DNA from: Actinomadura rupiterrae
Lineage (GTDB): Bacteria > Actinomycetota > Actinomycetes > Streptosporangiales > Streptosporangiaceae
DNA: 64,000 nucleotides
Assembly: GCF_024172125.1 (NCBI RefSeq)
Contig: NZ_JAMZEA010000014.1
Location: 214,045 to 278,044, forward strand
Reading direction: 5' to 3'
Below the pieces are notes generated by a model. The model saw only the letters and a list, made by a program, of their open reading frames with translations. It did not search any database and was not told the origin of the DNA. Of this stretch, positions 1-7,241 are shown one piece after another. Position 1 is the first letter of the stretch, and each line of letters begins with the position of its first letter. A program made the translations under genes and the position numbers.

Positions 1-236
1 CCGGCGCATGCGACGTGTTCGCTGCGCTGGGGAGCGAGGCGGAGTTTGGCCGCCAGGTCGATGACGAAGGTGAAGGTGCGGTCCTGCTCAGCGAGGAAGT
101 CGAGGGGGCTTTTGAACCACGGGATTGCTGCGCGGATTTTCGCGTCGTCGTGGGTCGGCCAGGCTCGTGTGGCCAGGAACTCCAGGAGGAGGGCGGGTAG
201 GGGCAGTCCTCGGATGTAGACGTGCGAAGAAGGCAT
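1..236 (-). CDS. hypothetical protein, C-terminus cut by window edge
   Basis: This is an open frame of 78 codons from an ATG at 236 that runs off the window edge. The visible protein begins MPSSHVYIRG and contains no motif I recognise. The start lies 9 bases after the TAG stop of the LysR gene on the same strand, and an AGGA that overlaps that stop can serve as ribosome binding site, so the two are probably co-transcribed. Function unknown; a link to whatever the LysR protein controls is only an inference from position. Confidence 0.5.
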   Translation of the reverse strand, partial: MPSSHVYIRGLPLPALLLEFLATRAWPTHDDAKIRAAIPWFKSPLDFLAEQDRTFTFVIDLAAKLRLAPQRSEHVACA

Positions 237-245
237 GACGCGTTC

Positions 246-1118
246 CTAGGCTGCGGCGAAGTCGCGGATCAGGGGGTTGTCGGTGCCGGCGGGCCAGGCG
301 GGGGCGCAGATCATCGGCGGGAGGCCGGACACCGGGACCGTGATGACGTGCGGGTTGTCCGGGTGGACGGAGCTGACCGTCAGGTGGATCACGTCGCCCT
401 GGGCGACCAGCATGATCGCCTCTTCGAGGGACGCGGTCCGGCAGCGGGCGACCCGGCGCAGCGGGACGCCGCCGGGTGTGGTCGGCGGGATCCACACGTC
501 GGTCAGGCCCGGCTTCAGGTTGCTCGGGTAGAGGATGTCGTGCGCGGCCAGTTCCTCGGCGTCGATGGTGGCGTGCCGTCCGAGGGGGTGCCCGGTCGCC
601 AGCAGCGCCGCGCGCTCGGCCTGGCACCACGCGTCGCCGACGTGGATGCCGTTGGCCTCCATCGGGGCGGGGTCGCTGGGGAGCCATCCGACGAAGACGT
701 CCACCGGCCAGTCGTCGGCCCAGCGGATCGGCTCGGTGTTGGGATGTGAGGAGCGCACGACGGCGCAGTGCGGGTGCGCCGCCTCGAACGCGTGGATCTT
801 CTCCTCGACCACGGCGGACGGCAGGCTCGTCGCGACGCCGACGCGCAGCACTTTGGTGCCGGCGATGCTGCGCGCCTCGGCGAGGGCGCGTTCCATCTGC
901 TCGTGCGCGGGCGCGAGCTCGGCGTGAAGGCGCTCGCCCAGCGCGGTCAGCTTCACCCGCCGGGTCGTCCGCTCGAACAGCGGCGCGCCGACGCGGCGCT
1001 CCAGGGCCCGCACCGCCTGGCTCACCCGCGGCGCCGACATGCCGAGCCGCCCGGCCGCGCGGCCGAAATGCAGCTCGCGGGCGACCTCAAGGAACGCCTC
1101 GATCTCGCGCATCTCCAT
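246..1118 (-). CDS. LysR-family transcriptional regulator
   Basis: About 290 residues, the usual LysR length. Residues 1-60 form the winged helix-turn-helix (MREIEAFLEVA, then GRAAGRLGMSAPRVSQAVRA), followed by the LysR hallmark APLFERTTR and LTALGERL. The rest is the periplasmic-binding-protein-like effector domain. Start choice is uncertain: in-frame ATGs exist at 1127, 1118 and 1112, and 1118 puts the HTH at the usual distance from the N-terminus. It is divergent from the solitary nuoB at 1204, with under 90 bases between them, so nuoB is its most likely target besides itself. The effector cannot be read from sequence. Confidence 0.85.
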   Translation of the reverse strand: MEMREIEAFLEVARELHFGRAAGRLGMSAPRVSQAVRALERRVGAPLFERTTRRVKLTALGERLHAELAPAHEQMERALAEARSIAGTKVLRVGVATSLPSAVVEEKIHAFEAAHPHCAVVRSSHPNTEPIRWADDWPVDVFVGWLPSDPAPMEANGIHVGDAWCQAERAALLATGHPLGRHATIDAEELAAHDILYPSNLKPGLTDVWIPPTTPGGVPLRRVARCRTASLEEAIMLVAQGDVIHLTVSSVHPDNPHVITVPVSGLPPMICAPAWPAGTDNPLIRDFAAA

Positions 1119-1203
1119 GCGTCCCATTGTGCCGCCCGGCTTAACGATCATGGCGGAATCGGTGATTGATCACCTTGTCCCGCCGGACCAGCCTGGAGGG
1201 ACT

Positions 1204-1758
1204 ATGGGACTCGAAGAACACCTCCCCGGCGACTTCCTGCTGACTACCGTCGAGAAGGCCGCCGGGCTCGCGCGCAAGTCGTCCATGTGGCCGATGACGT
1301 TCGGGCTGGCCTGCTGCGGCATGGAGCTGATGGCCGTCGGCGACCCGCGGCACGACTTCGCGCGCTTCGGCATGGAGCGCGCCTCGGCGACGCCCCGGCA
1401 GGCCGACCTGATGATCGTGGCCGGACGCGTGAGCCAGAAGATGGCGCCGGTGCTCCGCCGCCTCTACGACCAGATGGCAGCGCCGAAATGGGTCATCGCG
1501 ATGGGCGTGTGCGCGTCGTCCGGCGGGATGTTCAACAACTACGCCGTCGTGCAGGGCGTCGACCACATCGTTCCGGTCGATATCTACCTTCCGGGGTGCC
1601 CGCCGCGTCCGGAGATGCTGTTGGACGCGATCATCAAGCTGCACGACAAGGTCCAGAACGCCAAGCTGGGGCGGCACCGCGAGGCCGAGGTGGCCGAGGA
1701 GGAGCGGGTGCGGCTGACGGGGCTTCCGCTGATCGACGTCCGCGCCGCTTCGGACTGA
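1204..1758 (+). CDS. nuoB: stand-alone NADH-quinone oxidoreductase subunit B (NuoB)
   Basis: The protein has 184 residues, normal for NuoB/PSST, which holds iron-sulfur cluster N2 at the quinone end of complex I. All four N2 ligands are visible: the adjacent pair Cys37-Cys38 in GLACCGMELM, Cys103 in GVCASSGG and Cys132 in PGCPPRPE. A strong GGAGGG ribosome site precedes the ATG at 1204. No other nuo gene lies beside it: the neighbours are a divergent LysR regulator and a convergent TIGR03086 gene. It is either an extra paralogue that can swap into complex I or a subunit of another NiFe-hydrogenase-like assembly. Family certain, role uncertain. Confidence 0.9.
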   Translation: MGLEEHLPGDFLLTTVEKAAGLARKSSMWPMTFGLACCGMELMAVGDPRHDFARFGMERASATPRQADLMIVAGRVSQKMAPVLRRLYDQMAAPKWVIAMGVCASSGGMFNNYAVVQGVDHIVPVDIYLPGCPPRPEMLLDAIIKLHDKVQNAKLGRHREAEVAEEERVRLTGLPLIDVRAASD

Positions 1759-1773
1759 CGGGCGCGGCATCGG

Positions 1774-2367
1774 TCAGGGTTTGCGGCCGACGAAAAGCAG
1801 GAATGCGGTCTGCGGGTCGGCGTCGGGCGGGGCCGGGATGCTGGGTTGGAACGCTCCGGTCGCCTGCAGGTTCGCGTAGTGCGGCTTGAGCGCCTCGTGG
1901 GTCCGGGCGACGAGGTCGGGGGCGAGGATCTCGTCGCCCCCGACGGCGCGGGCCAGGTCCCAGGTGTGGCCCAGCAGTTCGAGGCCGCCGATGATGTCGA
2001 CGGCCTGCTCGACCGCCACCGGGCCGAGCGGGCCCCAGGGCAGGCGGAAGGCGGCGCGCTCGGGGTCGACGAGCATCGCGTGCATGGCGTCCCGGCACCG
2101 CTCGAACGCCTTGCCGAGGTCGGCGCCGGGCTCCACCGCGGGCGCCTCGGCCATGGACGAGGTCCCGACACCGTCCGCGGGGGCCGGTGGCGTGCCGTCG
2201 ACCAGGGCGAGGATGCCGCGGTGGCCGTTGACGACGTGCGCCACGACGTCCCGGGCCGTCCAGCCTTCGCACGGGCTGGACGCGTCCCACCGGTCGTCCG
2301 CCGTCGCGCGGATCCGGGCGAGGAACCCGTCGGAGAGCAGCAGGTAGCGGTCTGCGACGTCAGACAT
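1774..2367 (-). CDS. TIGR03086-family (mycothiol-dependent maleylpyruvate isomerase-like) protein
   Basis: The protein has 197 residues with the DinB/MDMPI-type four-helix fold signature: an N-terminal helix, then SPCEGWTARDVVAHVVNGHRG (His in the VAHV motif) and a later LLGHTWDLARA. Members of this family bind a divalent metal through three His and often use mycothiol, which fits a host with mshC at the other end of the window. The start overlaps the stop of the SRPBCC gene by 8 bases, so it is the third gene of the arsR-SRPBCC operon. Substrate unknown. Confidence 0.8.
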   Translation of the reverse strand: MSDVADRYLLLSDGFLARIRATADDRWDASSPCEGWTARDVVAHVVNGHRGILALVDGTPPAPADGVGTSSMAEAPAVEPGADLGKAFERCRDAMHAMLVDPERAAFRLPWGPLGPVAVEQAVDIIGGLELLGHTWDLARAVGGDEILAPDLVARTHEALKPHYANLQATGAFQPSIPAPPDADPQTAFLLFVGRKP

Positions 2368-2845
2368 CAGGGGATTCGCTTTCTGGTTCGGTTCGTGAGG
2401 CGTCGAGCAGCGCGGCCAAGCGGCTCATGGTGCGCGTGCGCCAGCCGCCGCTCATGATGGTGCGGGCGCGCTGCTGGAGCGGGTTGTCGGGGTCGAACCC
2501 CTCGTGGACGAGGAACAGCCGCGTGCCGCGCCCTTCCGGTTGGAGGGTCCAGGTGATCGTCCAGTCGGCTGCCGCGGGGGCGTCCGGATCGGCGTCCCGC
2601 CAGCCGACGCGCAGCATCCGCTCGGGCTCGAAGGCCAGCACTTCGGCGCTGATCGTGCCCGAGAAGCCCGTGGCCGGGATCGCGGGCGCGTGCATCGTGT
2701 ACCGATGGCCGACCGCGAGCTTGAAGTCGCCCGGCATCAGCCACCGGGCGAGCAGCTCCGGTTCGGTCAGCGCCCGCCACACCTTGGCCGGCGGGTGCGC
2801 GAGGAACTGGTCCACGCGGACGGTGGTCAGGTCGTCCCCGCTCAT
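2360..2845 (-). CDS. SRPBCC (AHSA1/Bet v1-like) domain protein
   Basis: The 161-residue protein is a single SRPBCC domain: N-terminal RVDQFLAHPPAKVWRALTEPE, the WLMPGDF segment and the C-terminal helix GGWRTRTMSRLAALL. These hydrophobic-cavity proteins bind small lipophilic ligands. The ATG at 2845 overlaps the ArsR stop in an ATGA, showing translational coupling. ArsR-SRPBCC pairs are a common actinobacterial two-gene module in which the ArsR member represses the pair; that regulation is inferred here and supported by the dyad at 3286-3305. Confidence 0.85.
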   Translation of the reverse strand: MSGDDLTTVRVDQFLAHPPAKVWRALTEPELLARWLMPGDFKLAVGHRYTMHAPAIPATGFSGTISAEVLAFEPERMLRVGWRDADPDAPAAADWTITWTLQPEGRGTRLFLVHEGFDPDNPLQQRARTIMSGGWRTRTMSRLAALLDASRTEPESESPDV

Positions 2846-3273
2846 GCGTCGTCCTTGCGCGAGGCGTCGTCCTTGCGCGAGGCGTCGTCCTTGCGCGAGG
2901 CGTCGTCGTGCGAGGCGTCGTCGTTCAACTCGTCCAGCAGGGTGCTCAGGGCGGCGAGCTTGTCGCGCCAGAACCGCTCGAACGGTCCCAGCCACTCCTG
3001 GACCTCGGCCAACGGGACGGCCTCCAGCCGGTACAGCCGCTGCCGTCCCACCTTGGTCTCGCTCGCCAGCCCGGCCTCCCGCAGCACCCTCAGATGCTCG
3101 GAGAAACTCGGCCGCGCCATGGAGAAATGCGCGGCCAGCTCGGCGACCGGCTGCGGGCCCTGCTCCCGCAGCAGCCGCAGCACCTCCCGCCGCACCGGAC
3201 TCGCCAGCGCCGCGAACACCCGATCGGGCCCGGAGCCGGTCCCGGCCCCGCCCTTCACCCGCGTGCCATCCAT
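2842..3273 (-). CDS. ArsR-family repressor with repetitive C-terminal tail
   Basis: About 143 residues. The ArsR winged HTH spans roughly residues 15-95 (VFAALASPVRREVLRLL, VAELAAHFSMARPSFSEHLRVL, VGRQRLYRLE). There is no ELCVCDL metal motif, so it is not an arsenic sensor. The last 20 or so residues are three copies of DDASRK plus DDA, encoded by an 18-base tandem repeat, a charged tail unusual for the family. I place the start at the ATG at 3273; a GTG at 3282 is also in frame. It heads the arsR-SRPBCC-TIGR03086 operon and a palindrome lies directly upstream. Confidence 0.88.
   Translation of the reverse strand: MDGTRVKGGAGTGSGPDRVFAALASPVRREVLRLLREQGPQPVAELAAHFSMARPSFSEHLRVLREAGLASETKVGRQRLYRLEAVPLAEVQEWLGPFERFWRDKLAALSTLLDELNDDASHDDASRKDDASRKDDASRKDDA
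2846..2908. repeat. 18-bp in-frame tandem repeat, 3.5 copies
   Basis: On the plus strand the unit is gcgtcgtccttgcgcgag, starting at 2846, 2864 and 2882, with a partial fourth copy from 2900. The copies are identical at every base. Being 18 bases, the repeat keeps the ArsR frame and adds DDASRK per unit, so it is open to slippage without frameshift. Confidence 0.95.
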
Positions 3274-3285
3274 GCCCACCACTAT

Positions 3286-3305
3286 AGGTAGGTTTTTCCC
3301 TACCT
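3286..3305. promoter_or_regulatory. probable ArsR operator
   Basis: A perfect dyad, AGGTAGG and CCTACCT, with a 6-base spacer, 13 bases upstream of the ArsR ATG. The position overlaps where the promoter or leader should be, the usual arrangement for ArsR autorepression. Assignment is by position and symmetry only. Confidence 0.6.
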
Positions 3306-3313
3306 GTCACACC

Positions 3314-3374
3314 GACCTCCGGCCGCGCACCACGACGCCGTGATGCGGTCGTCGTGGATGCGCGGCCGGAGGTC
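3314..3374. terminator. long hairpin between cutinase and arsR genes
   Basis: Arms 3314-3336 and 3351-3374 are complementary over 23 bases with one inserted A; the loop is 14 bases. It starts 37 bases after the cutinase stop on the minus strand. There is no U tract, as in many actinomycete terminators, and it would insulate the arsR promoter from the upstream gene. Confidence 0.6.
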
Positions 3375-3410
3375 GAAGCCGTCGTCCCTGGCCGGGCAGG
3401 GCGGAGGGGG

Positions 3411-4136
3411 TCAGCCTTGGAGGCGGGACAGGACGAAGGTGAGGGCCTGGTTCGGGGTTCCGTTGGTGAAGTAGGCGAGATGGGCGTTCCAGGATCCGGT
3501 CGTCTGGCAGACCAGGTCACCGCGGTTGCAGTAGTTCTGGATGCGGGACGCGTAGGTGCTCAGCGCGCCCTGCGGACGAGCGATCTTGCCGTGCTTGCTC
3601 CGGTCGAAGGTGCCGCGGTCGTAGGGCTCCTTCGGGTTGAAGCGCGGGTCGCCGAACATGGCCACGGCGGCGATCTTGCCGGAGGCGGCGCGTCCGACCA
3701 GGCCGGCGGTCTTGCCCGACACGCGCCCGGCGGGGGCGACCAGCGCATCGCCGACGACCCAGGCGCCCTGCGAGTAGCCCAGCAGGACGAACCGCTGCTT
3801 CGGGCACTTCCGGGCGCTGTCGTTGAGCAGCTTCACCAGGTTCGTGACCCCGGCGTTCGAGCTGGTCTTGGCCCAGCTCGCCGGGTAGCGCAGCTCGGTG
3901 TAGGTCGCGCCCGGCACCCTCTTGAGGATCTTGGTGCCGATCGGCTTCAGCAGGTGGCTGCCGCTCTGCGGCTCGGTCGTGCCGCGCGCCGAGATCACGC
4001 TGACCGGGGCGCAGGCGGACGCGGCGGCGCGTCCGTCCTGGGCGACCCGGCCGGCCTGCGCGGCGGGGGCGCCGCAGGCGGCGGTGCCGAGCAGCGCCAC
4101 TCCGGCTCCGGCGATGCTCCAGCGCACAGAATTCAT
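3411..4136 (-). CDS. secreted cutinase-family serine esterase
   Basis: The protein has 241 residues. An N-terminal signal peptide (MNSVRWSIAGAGVALL, cleavage likely after AAQA) precedes the cutinase alpha/beta-hydrolase domain. The catalytic triad is visible: Ser122 in GYSQG, Asp207 in RGDLVC and His219 in WNAHLAY. Cys42/Cys111 and Cys203/Cys210 are placed for the family disulfides. I chose the ATG at 4136 because it starts the signal peptide; the frame is open further upstream. Actinobacterial cutinases hydrolyse ester bonds in cutin, lipids or polyesters; the natural substrate here is unknown. Confidence 0.9.
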   Translation of the reverse strand: MNSVRWSIAGAGVALLGTAACGAPAAQAGRVAQDGRAAASACAPVSVISARGTTEPQSGSHLLKPIGTKILKRVPGATYTELRYPASWAKTSSNAGVTNLVKLLNDSARKCPKQRFVLLGYSQGAWVVGDALVAPAGRVSGKTAGLVGRAASGKIAAVAMFGDPRFNPKEPYDRGTFDRSKHGKIARPQGALSTYASRIQNYCNRGDLVCQTTGSWNAHLAYFTNGTPNQALTFVLSRLQG

Positions 4137-4271
4137 GTCCAGGACCTTTCGGGGGGAGTCGGTTGCCCGCCGTGCCGCGGCCGGACCTCTCGGTGACCGC
4201 CGCACGGGCCCACCAGGATGGCGAGCCCGCCTCCCGCCGCGCCATCGGTGAATTTACGTAACCGCGCGGCG

Positions 4272-4306
4272 CGGGGCCGGTCCGGACGGACGCCGGACCG
4301 GCCCCG
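4272..4306 (-). terminator. hairpin terminator of the lipase gene
   Basis: A perfect 14-bp stem (CGGGGCCGGTCCGG and its complement) with a 7-base loop, 16 bases after the lipase stop on the minus strand. There is no U run, but the stem is very strong. Confidence 0.7.
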
Positions 4307-4321
4307 GGGTGGCCGCCTCTG

Positions 4322-5260
4322 TCAGAAGGGGATGCCGCTGTCGCAGGTCACGGGCTGGGCGTGCGCCGGGTCGAGGGCGTTGGTGACCATGGTGACCACG
4401 CCCTTGTCATAGGCGAGGCCGGTGTGGCCTACCGGGTCGTCCGGGCAGGTGTCCTGGACGACCAGGTCGTGCGTGCCGGGCTCGTGCAGCGCCGCCGAGG
4501 TGTACGGGGTGATCGCCTCGTCGTGCTTGCTGATGAGGGTGGTGTAGTCGATGCCGGGCTGCGCGATCGGGGTGGCGGTGAAGTCCTTCATCACGTCCGA
4601 GCCGGCGAGGATGTCGGCGCATCCGGCGCAGGCCGTCCCGACGACCGGGCGCAGGTGCAGCACGTCCAGGATGGTGACCGCGCCGAACAGGTCGGTGCCG
4701 TGCGACGGCGGCGCGAGCGCGACGACGCGGCTCACCTTCGCGGCCATCCCCGGCACCTTCTTAGGGACGTACAGCGCCATGAAGCCGCCCTCGGAGTGCC
4801 CGACGAGCCGGACCTTGGCGGCTCCTGTCTCGCTGCGGACCTTGTCGATGAACGCGGCGATCTGCGTGGCGGACTCGGCGACGTGCCTGGTCCCGCCGTC
4901 GAACGCGCCGGTCCCGCCGTAGTTGAGGGAGTAGACGCAGTAGCCGGCGTTGGCGAGGGTCGGGCCGATCATCGCCCAGCCGTTGTACTGGTTGCCGTCG
5001 AGGCCGTGCAGCAGCACCACGGGCTCGGGGTGCGCGGGCGACGGCACGCAGCCGGGGACGTTCACACCGGGCGCGGACTGGCCCGGGTCCTGGCCGGTCA
5101 GGATGAACCGGGCCTCGTTCGCGCCCATCTGGGTGAGCGACAGGACGGGGTAGCGGCCCGTGTCGGCGGCGGCGGTTCCGGACGGGGCGGCGGCCGTCAG
5201 GACGGCGGTCGCGGCGGCGGCTCCTGCGGCGAGCAGGACCGAACGCAGAGTGAAGCCCAT
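4322..5260 (-). CDS. secreted lipase/esterase (alpha/beta hydrolase, lipase class 2-like)
   Basis: The protein has 312 residues. A signal peptide covers about residues 1-32 (LLAAGAAAATAVLTAAA, then ATAAAD-like cleavage). The hydrolase core shows the oxyanion strand VVLLHGLDGN (82-90), the nucleophile Ser156 in GHSEGG and the catalytic His279 in DPVGHTGL; the acid is probably in the segment around Asp247-Asp266. Cysteines at 71, 108, 211, 214, 272 and near the C-terminus suggest disulfides in an exported enzyme. Similar actinobacterial enzymes hydrolyse triacylglycerols or short esters. It lies between a cutinase and a hexosaminidase, all on the minus strand and all secreted, but spacers with hairpins suggest separate transcripts. 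Confidence 0.88.
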   Translation of the reverse strand: MGFTLRSVLLAAGAAAATAVLTAAAPSGTAAADTGRYPVLSLTQMGANEARFILTGQDPGQSAPGVNVPGCVPSPAHPEPVVLLHGLDGNQYNGWAMIGPTLANAGYCVYSLNYGGTGAFDGGTRHVAESATQIAAFIDKVRSETGAAKVRLVGHSEGGFMALYVPKKVPGMAAKVSRVVALAPPSHGTDLFGAVTILDVLHLRPVVGTACAGCADILAGSDVMKDFTATPIAQPGIDYTTLISKHDEAITPYTSAALHEPGTHDLVVQDTCPDDPVGHTGLAYDKGVVTMVTNALDPAHAQPVTCDSGIPF

Positions 5261-5300
5261 GGGGGTTCCTCTCTCGGGGGGTGGGCGGACGCCGGGCCGG

Positions 5301-5396
5301 GCCCGGCAGGTGGGCGGCGTGAGGCCGGGCAGGGGCCCGGCAGGTGGGCGACGTGATGCCGGGCAGGACCCGGCAGGTGGGCGGCGTCAGGCCGGG
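5301..5396. repeat. 34-bp degenerate tandem repeat, about 3 copies
   Basis: The unit begins cccggcaggtgggcg and repeats at about 5302, 5336 and 5369, with GCCGGGC and GCCCGGC palindromes inside each copy. It fills the spacer between the hexosaminidase stop and the lipase start and overlaps the hexosaminidase stop codon at 5387. The repeated GC stems could act together as a transcription terminator. Confidence 0.8.
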
Positions 5397-7045
5397 GCGT
5401 CGCCCGCGGCGCGGATGATCGGGAGGTAGAGGGCGTACAGCGGCGCGGGCTTGGGCGAGCCCCACGTCTGCTGGGCCATGACGCGGAGCCGGCCGTGGAT
5501 CGCGCCGGCGAGTTCGGGTTCGGTCTTGTCGGACGGGTCGTTCATCCAGAGGCTCAGCATCGAGCCGAGGTTCCTGGACGGGTCGTCCAGGCGGGTTCCG
5601 TCCACGAACAGGTCGGCGTCCCACGTGTCGTACATGGCGGCGGTCGGGGCGGTGACCAGGGCTCCGAGCACGCCGGTCGTGTAGTAGGTGGGGGTGAACG
5701 CGGCGTTCAGGACGCGGTGGCCCTGGTCGACGAGCTGCTGGGCGGTGTAGGCGGGCCCGGTCCAGGGGTTCTGGACGAGGCCGCTGCGGGACCAGTGCTC
5801 GACGACGATGTCCGGGTTGACGGTGAGGGTGGCGTCGCCGGGCTTCAGGCCGTCGTTCCAGGCGCGGGCGGTCTTGCCGGCTGCGCGCACCAGGCCGTCC
5901 GCCCAGTCGAGGTAGCCGTAGAAGGCGTCCTTGCCGGTGGCGTCCGGGCCGTAGCGCTGCCGGGCGTAGGCCTGGAGCTGCGGGTAGGGCGAGTAGTCGC
6001 GCAGGTACTCGTCGCCGCCGATGTGCCAGTACGGGCCGGGGAACTGCGGCAGGAACTCCTGGATGAGGTCTTTCATCAGGGCGTACGCGGCGGGGTTGGA
6101 CAGGTCGATCAGACCGTCCGCCGCCTTCCCGGCGCCGTCGAGCAGCCGCAGTTCGGGATGCGCGGCGAGGATGGGCTGCGCGTGGCCGGGCAGGTCGATC
6201 TCCGGGACGACCTGGACGCCGTACCGGGCCGCGTAGGCGATCAGGTCGGCCATCTCCTGCCGCGTGTAGTGCTGCGCCGCGACGATCTCGGGGTGGGTGC
6301 GGCTCTCCAGCCGGAACCCGTACACATCCGACAGGTGCAGGTGGAGGACGTCGAGCTTCAGGTACGCCATGTCGCGGATGCGGGCGCGGATCCAGTCGGG
6401 TGTCAGGTAGCGGCGCCCGAGGCCCAGCAGGAGCCCGCGCTCGGGATGGGACGGCCAGTCCACGGCGTGTCCGGCGCCGAGCGTCCGGCCCTGGTGCAGC
6501 AGCTGCAGGACGGTCCGGGTGGCGTCGAACACGCCGCGGACGGTCGCCGACCGGACGGCGATCGACGCGCCGACGTCCAGCCGGTACGCCTCGTCGCCCG
6601 CATGCCCGGACGGGCCGAGACCGAGCGCGATGTCACCGGGCCGCGCTGCGCCGACCGCGGTCGTGACCGGTGCCCCGGTGAGGGAGCGCAGGTCGGCGGC
6701 GAAGGTGTCGGCGGTCGCGGTCAGGGACGCGGCGTCCGCCGGCGAGACCACCACGTGCGCGTCGTCGCGGAAGGTGAAGGAGCCCGTGTCGGCGGTCCAC
6801 TGCCGCAGCGCGGGAACGGTCGGCGCGCTCGTCCCGTCCGCCAGCGGCCCCGCCGGAGCCACCGGCCCCGCCGGAGCCAGCGGCCTCGCCGCTGCCGCCG
6901 GAGCCAGCGGCCTCGCCGCCCCGGCCGGAGCCGCGGCCGTCCGGGGGGTCAGTGCTTGCGCCGGGGTCGGTGCGAGTAGCGGCAGCGTGGCCGCCGCGAG
7001 GAACAGCCAAGCGGCGCGGGCCGGCTTCGCATCGGTCGCCTTCAT
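5387..7045 (-). CDS. secreted beta-N-acetylhexosaminidase (GH20)
   Basis: The protein has 552 residues: signal peptide (about 1-31, ending AQA), a Pro/Ala-rich linker (about 35-75), a GH20 N-terminal domain (about 80-195) and the GH20 TIM barrel. The catalytic Asp345-Glu346 pair lies in HIGGDEYLRD, and LHLHLSDVYGFR and VVPEIDLPGHAQ are conserved substrate-pocket segments. GH20 enzymes use the substrate acetamido group to cleave terminal GlcNAc or GalNAc, typically in chitin turnover. The gene is divergent from the double TetR regulator at 7242, with a dyad in the shared spacer, so it may be that regulator's target. Confidence 0.93.
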   Translation of the reverse strand: MKATDAKPARAAWLFLAAATLPLLAPTPAQALTPRTAAAPAGAARPLAPAAAARPLAPAGPVAPAGPLADGTSAPTVPALRQWTADTGSFTFRDDAHVVVSPADAASLTATADTFAADLRSLTGAPVTTAVGAARPGDIALGLGPSGHAGDEAYRLDVGASIAVRSATVRGVFDATRTVLQLLHQGRTLGAGHAVDWPSHPERGLLLGLGRRYLTPDWIRARIRDMAYLKLDVLHLHLSDVYGFRLESRTHPEIVAAQHYTRQEMADLIAYAARYGVQVVPEIDLPGHAQPILAAHPELRLLDGAGKAADGLIDLSNPAAYALMKDLIQEFLPQFPGPYWHIGGDEYLRDYSPYPQLQAYARQRYGPDATGKDAFYGYLDWADGLVRAAGKTARAWNDGLKPGDATLTVNPDIVVEHWSRSGLVQNPWTGPAYTAQQLVDQGHRVLNAAFTPTYYTTGVLGALVTAPTAAMYDTWDADLFVDGTRLDDPSRNLGSMLSLWMNDPSDKTEPELAGAIHGRLRVMAQQTWGSPKPAPLYALYLPIIRAAGDAPA

Positions 7046-7147
7046 GCCACCTCCAGGGGTCCGCGGCGTACCGCCCGCGGCCGCCGTGCCGTCCCCCGGC
7101 CGGGCTTCTGAGCGGGGAAGCTACCAGCGCCCGTCCGGCCCGTCCAG

Positions 7148-7170
7148 ACCTAAGTTAACGATGATTAGGT
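7148..7170. promoter_or_regulatory. dyad in the GH20/TetR divergent spacer
   Basis: ACCTAA and TTAGGT flank an 11-base centre containing GTTAAC. The site is about 100 bases upstream of both divergent genes, in a locally AT-richer patch. It is a reasonable TetR-type operator by geometry; nothing more supports it. Confidence 0.4.
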
Positions 7171-7241
7171 CCGATCTACAGGTTTCACCAGCATGCCGAC
7201 GTGAAGTTAATTTTCCCTAGGCCACATGCGGTTACGCGAGA

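Noticed and set aside
7046..7241. DasR-type dre site before the hexosaminidase
   Set aside because: Only an AGACC half-site (near 7145) is present; the TGGTCT partner is missing, so I do not call it.
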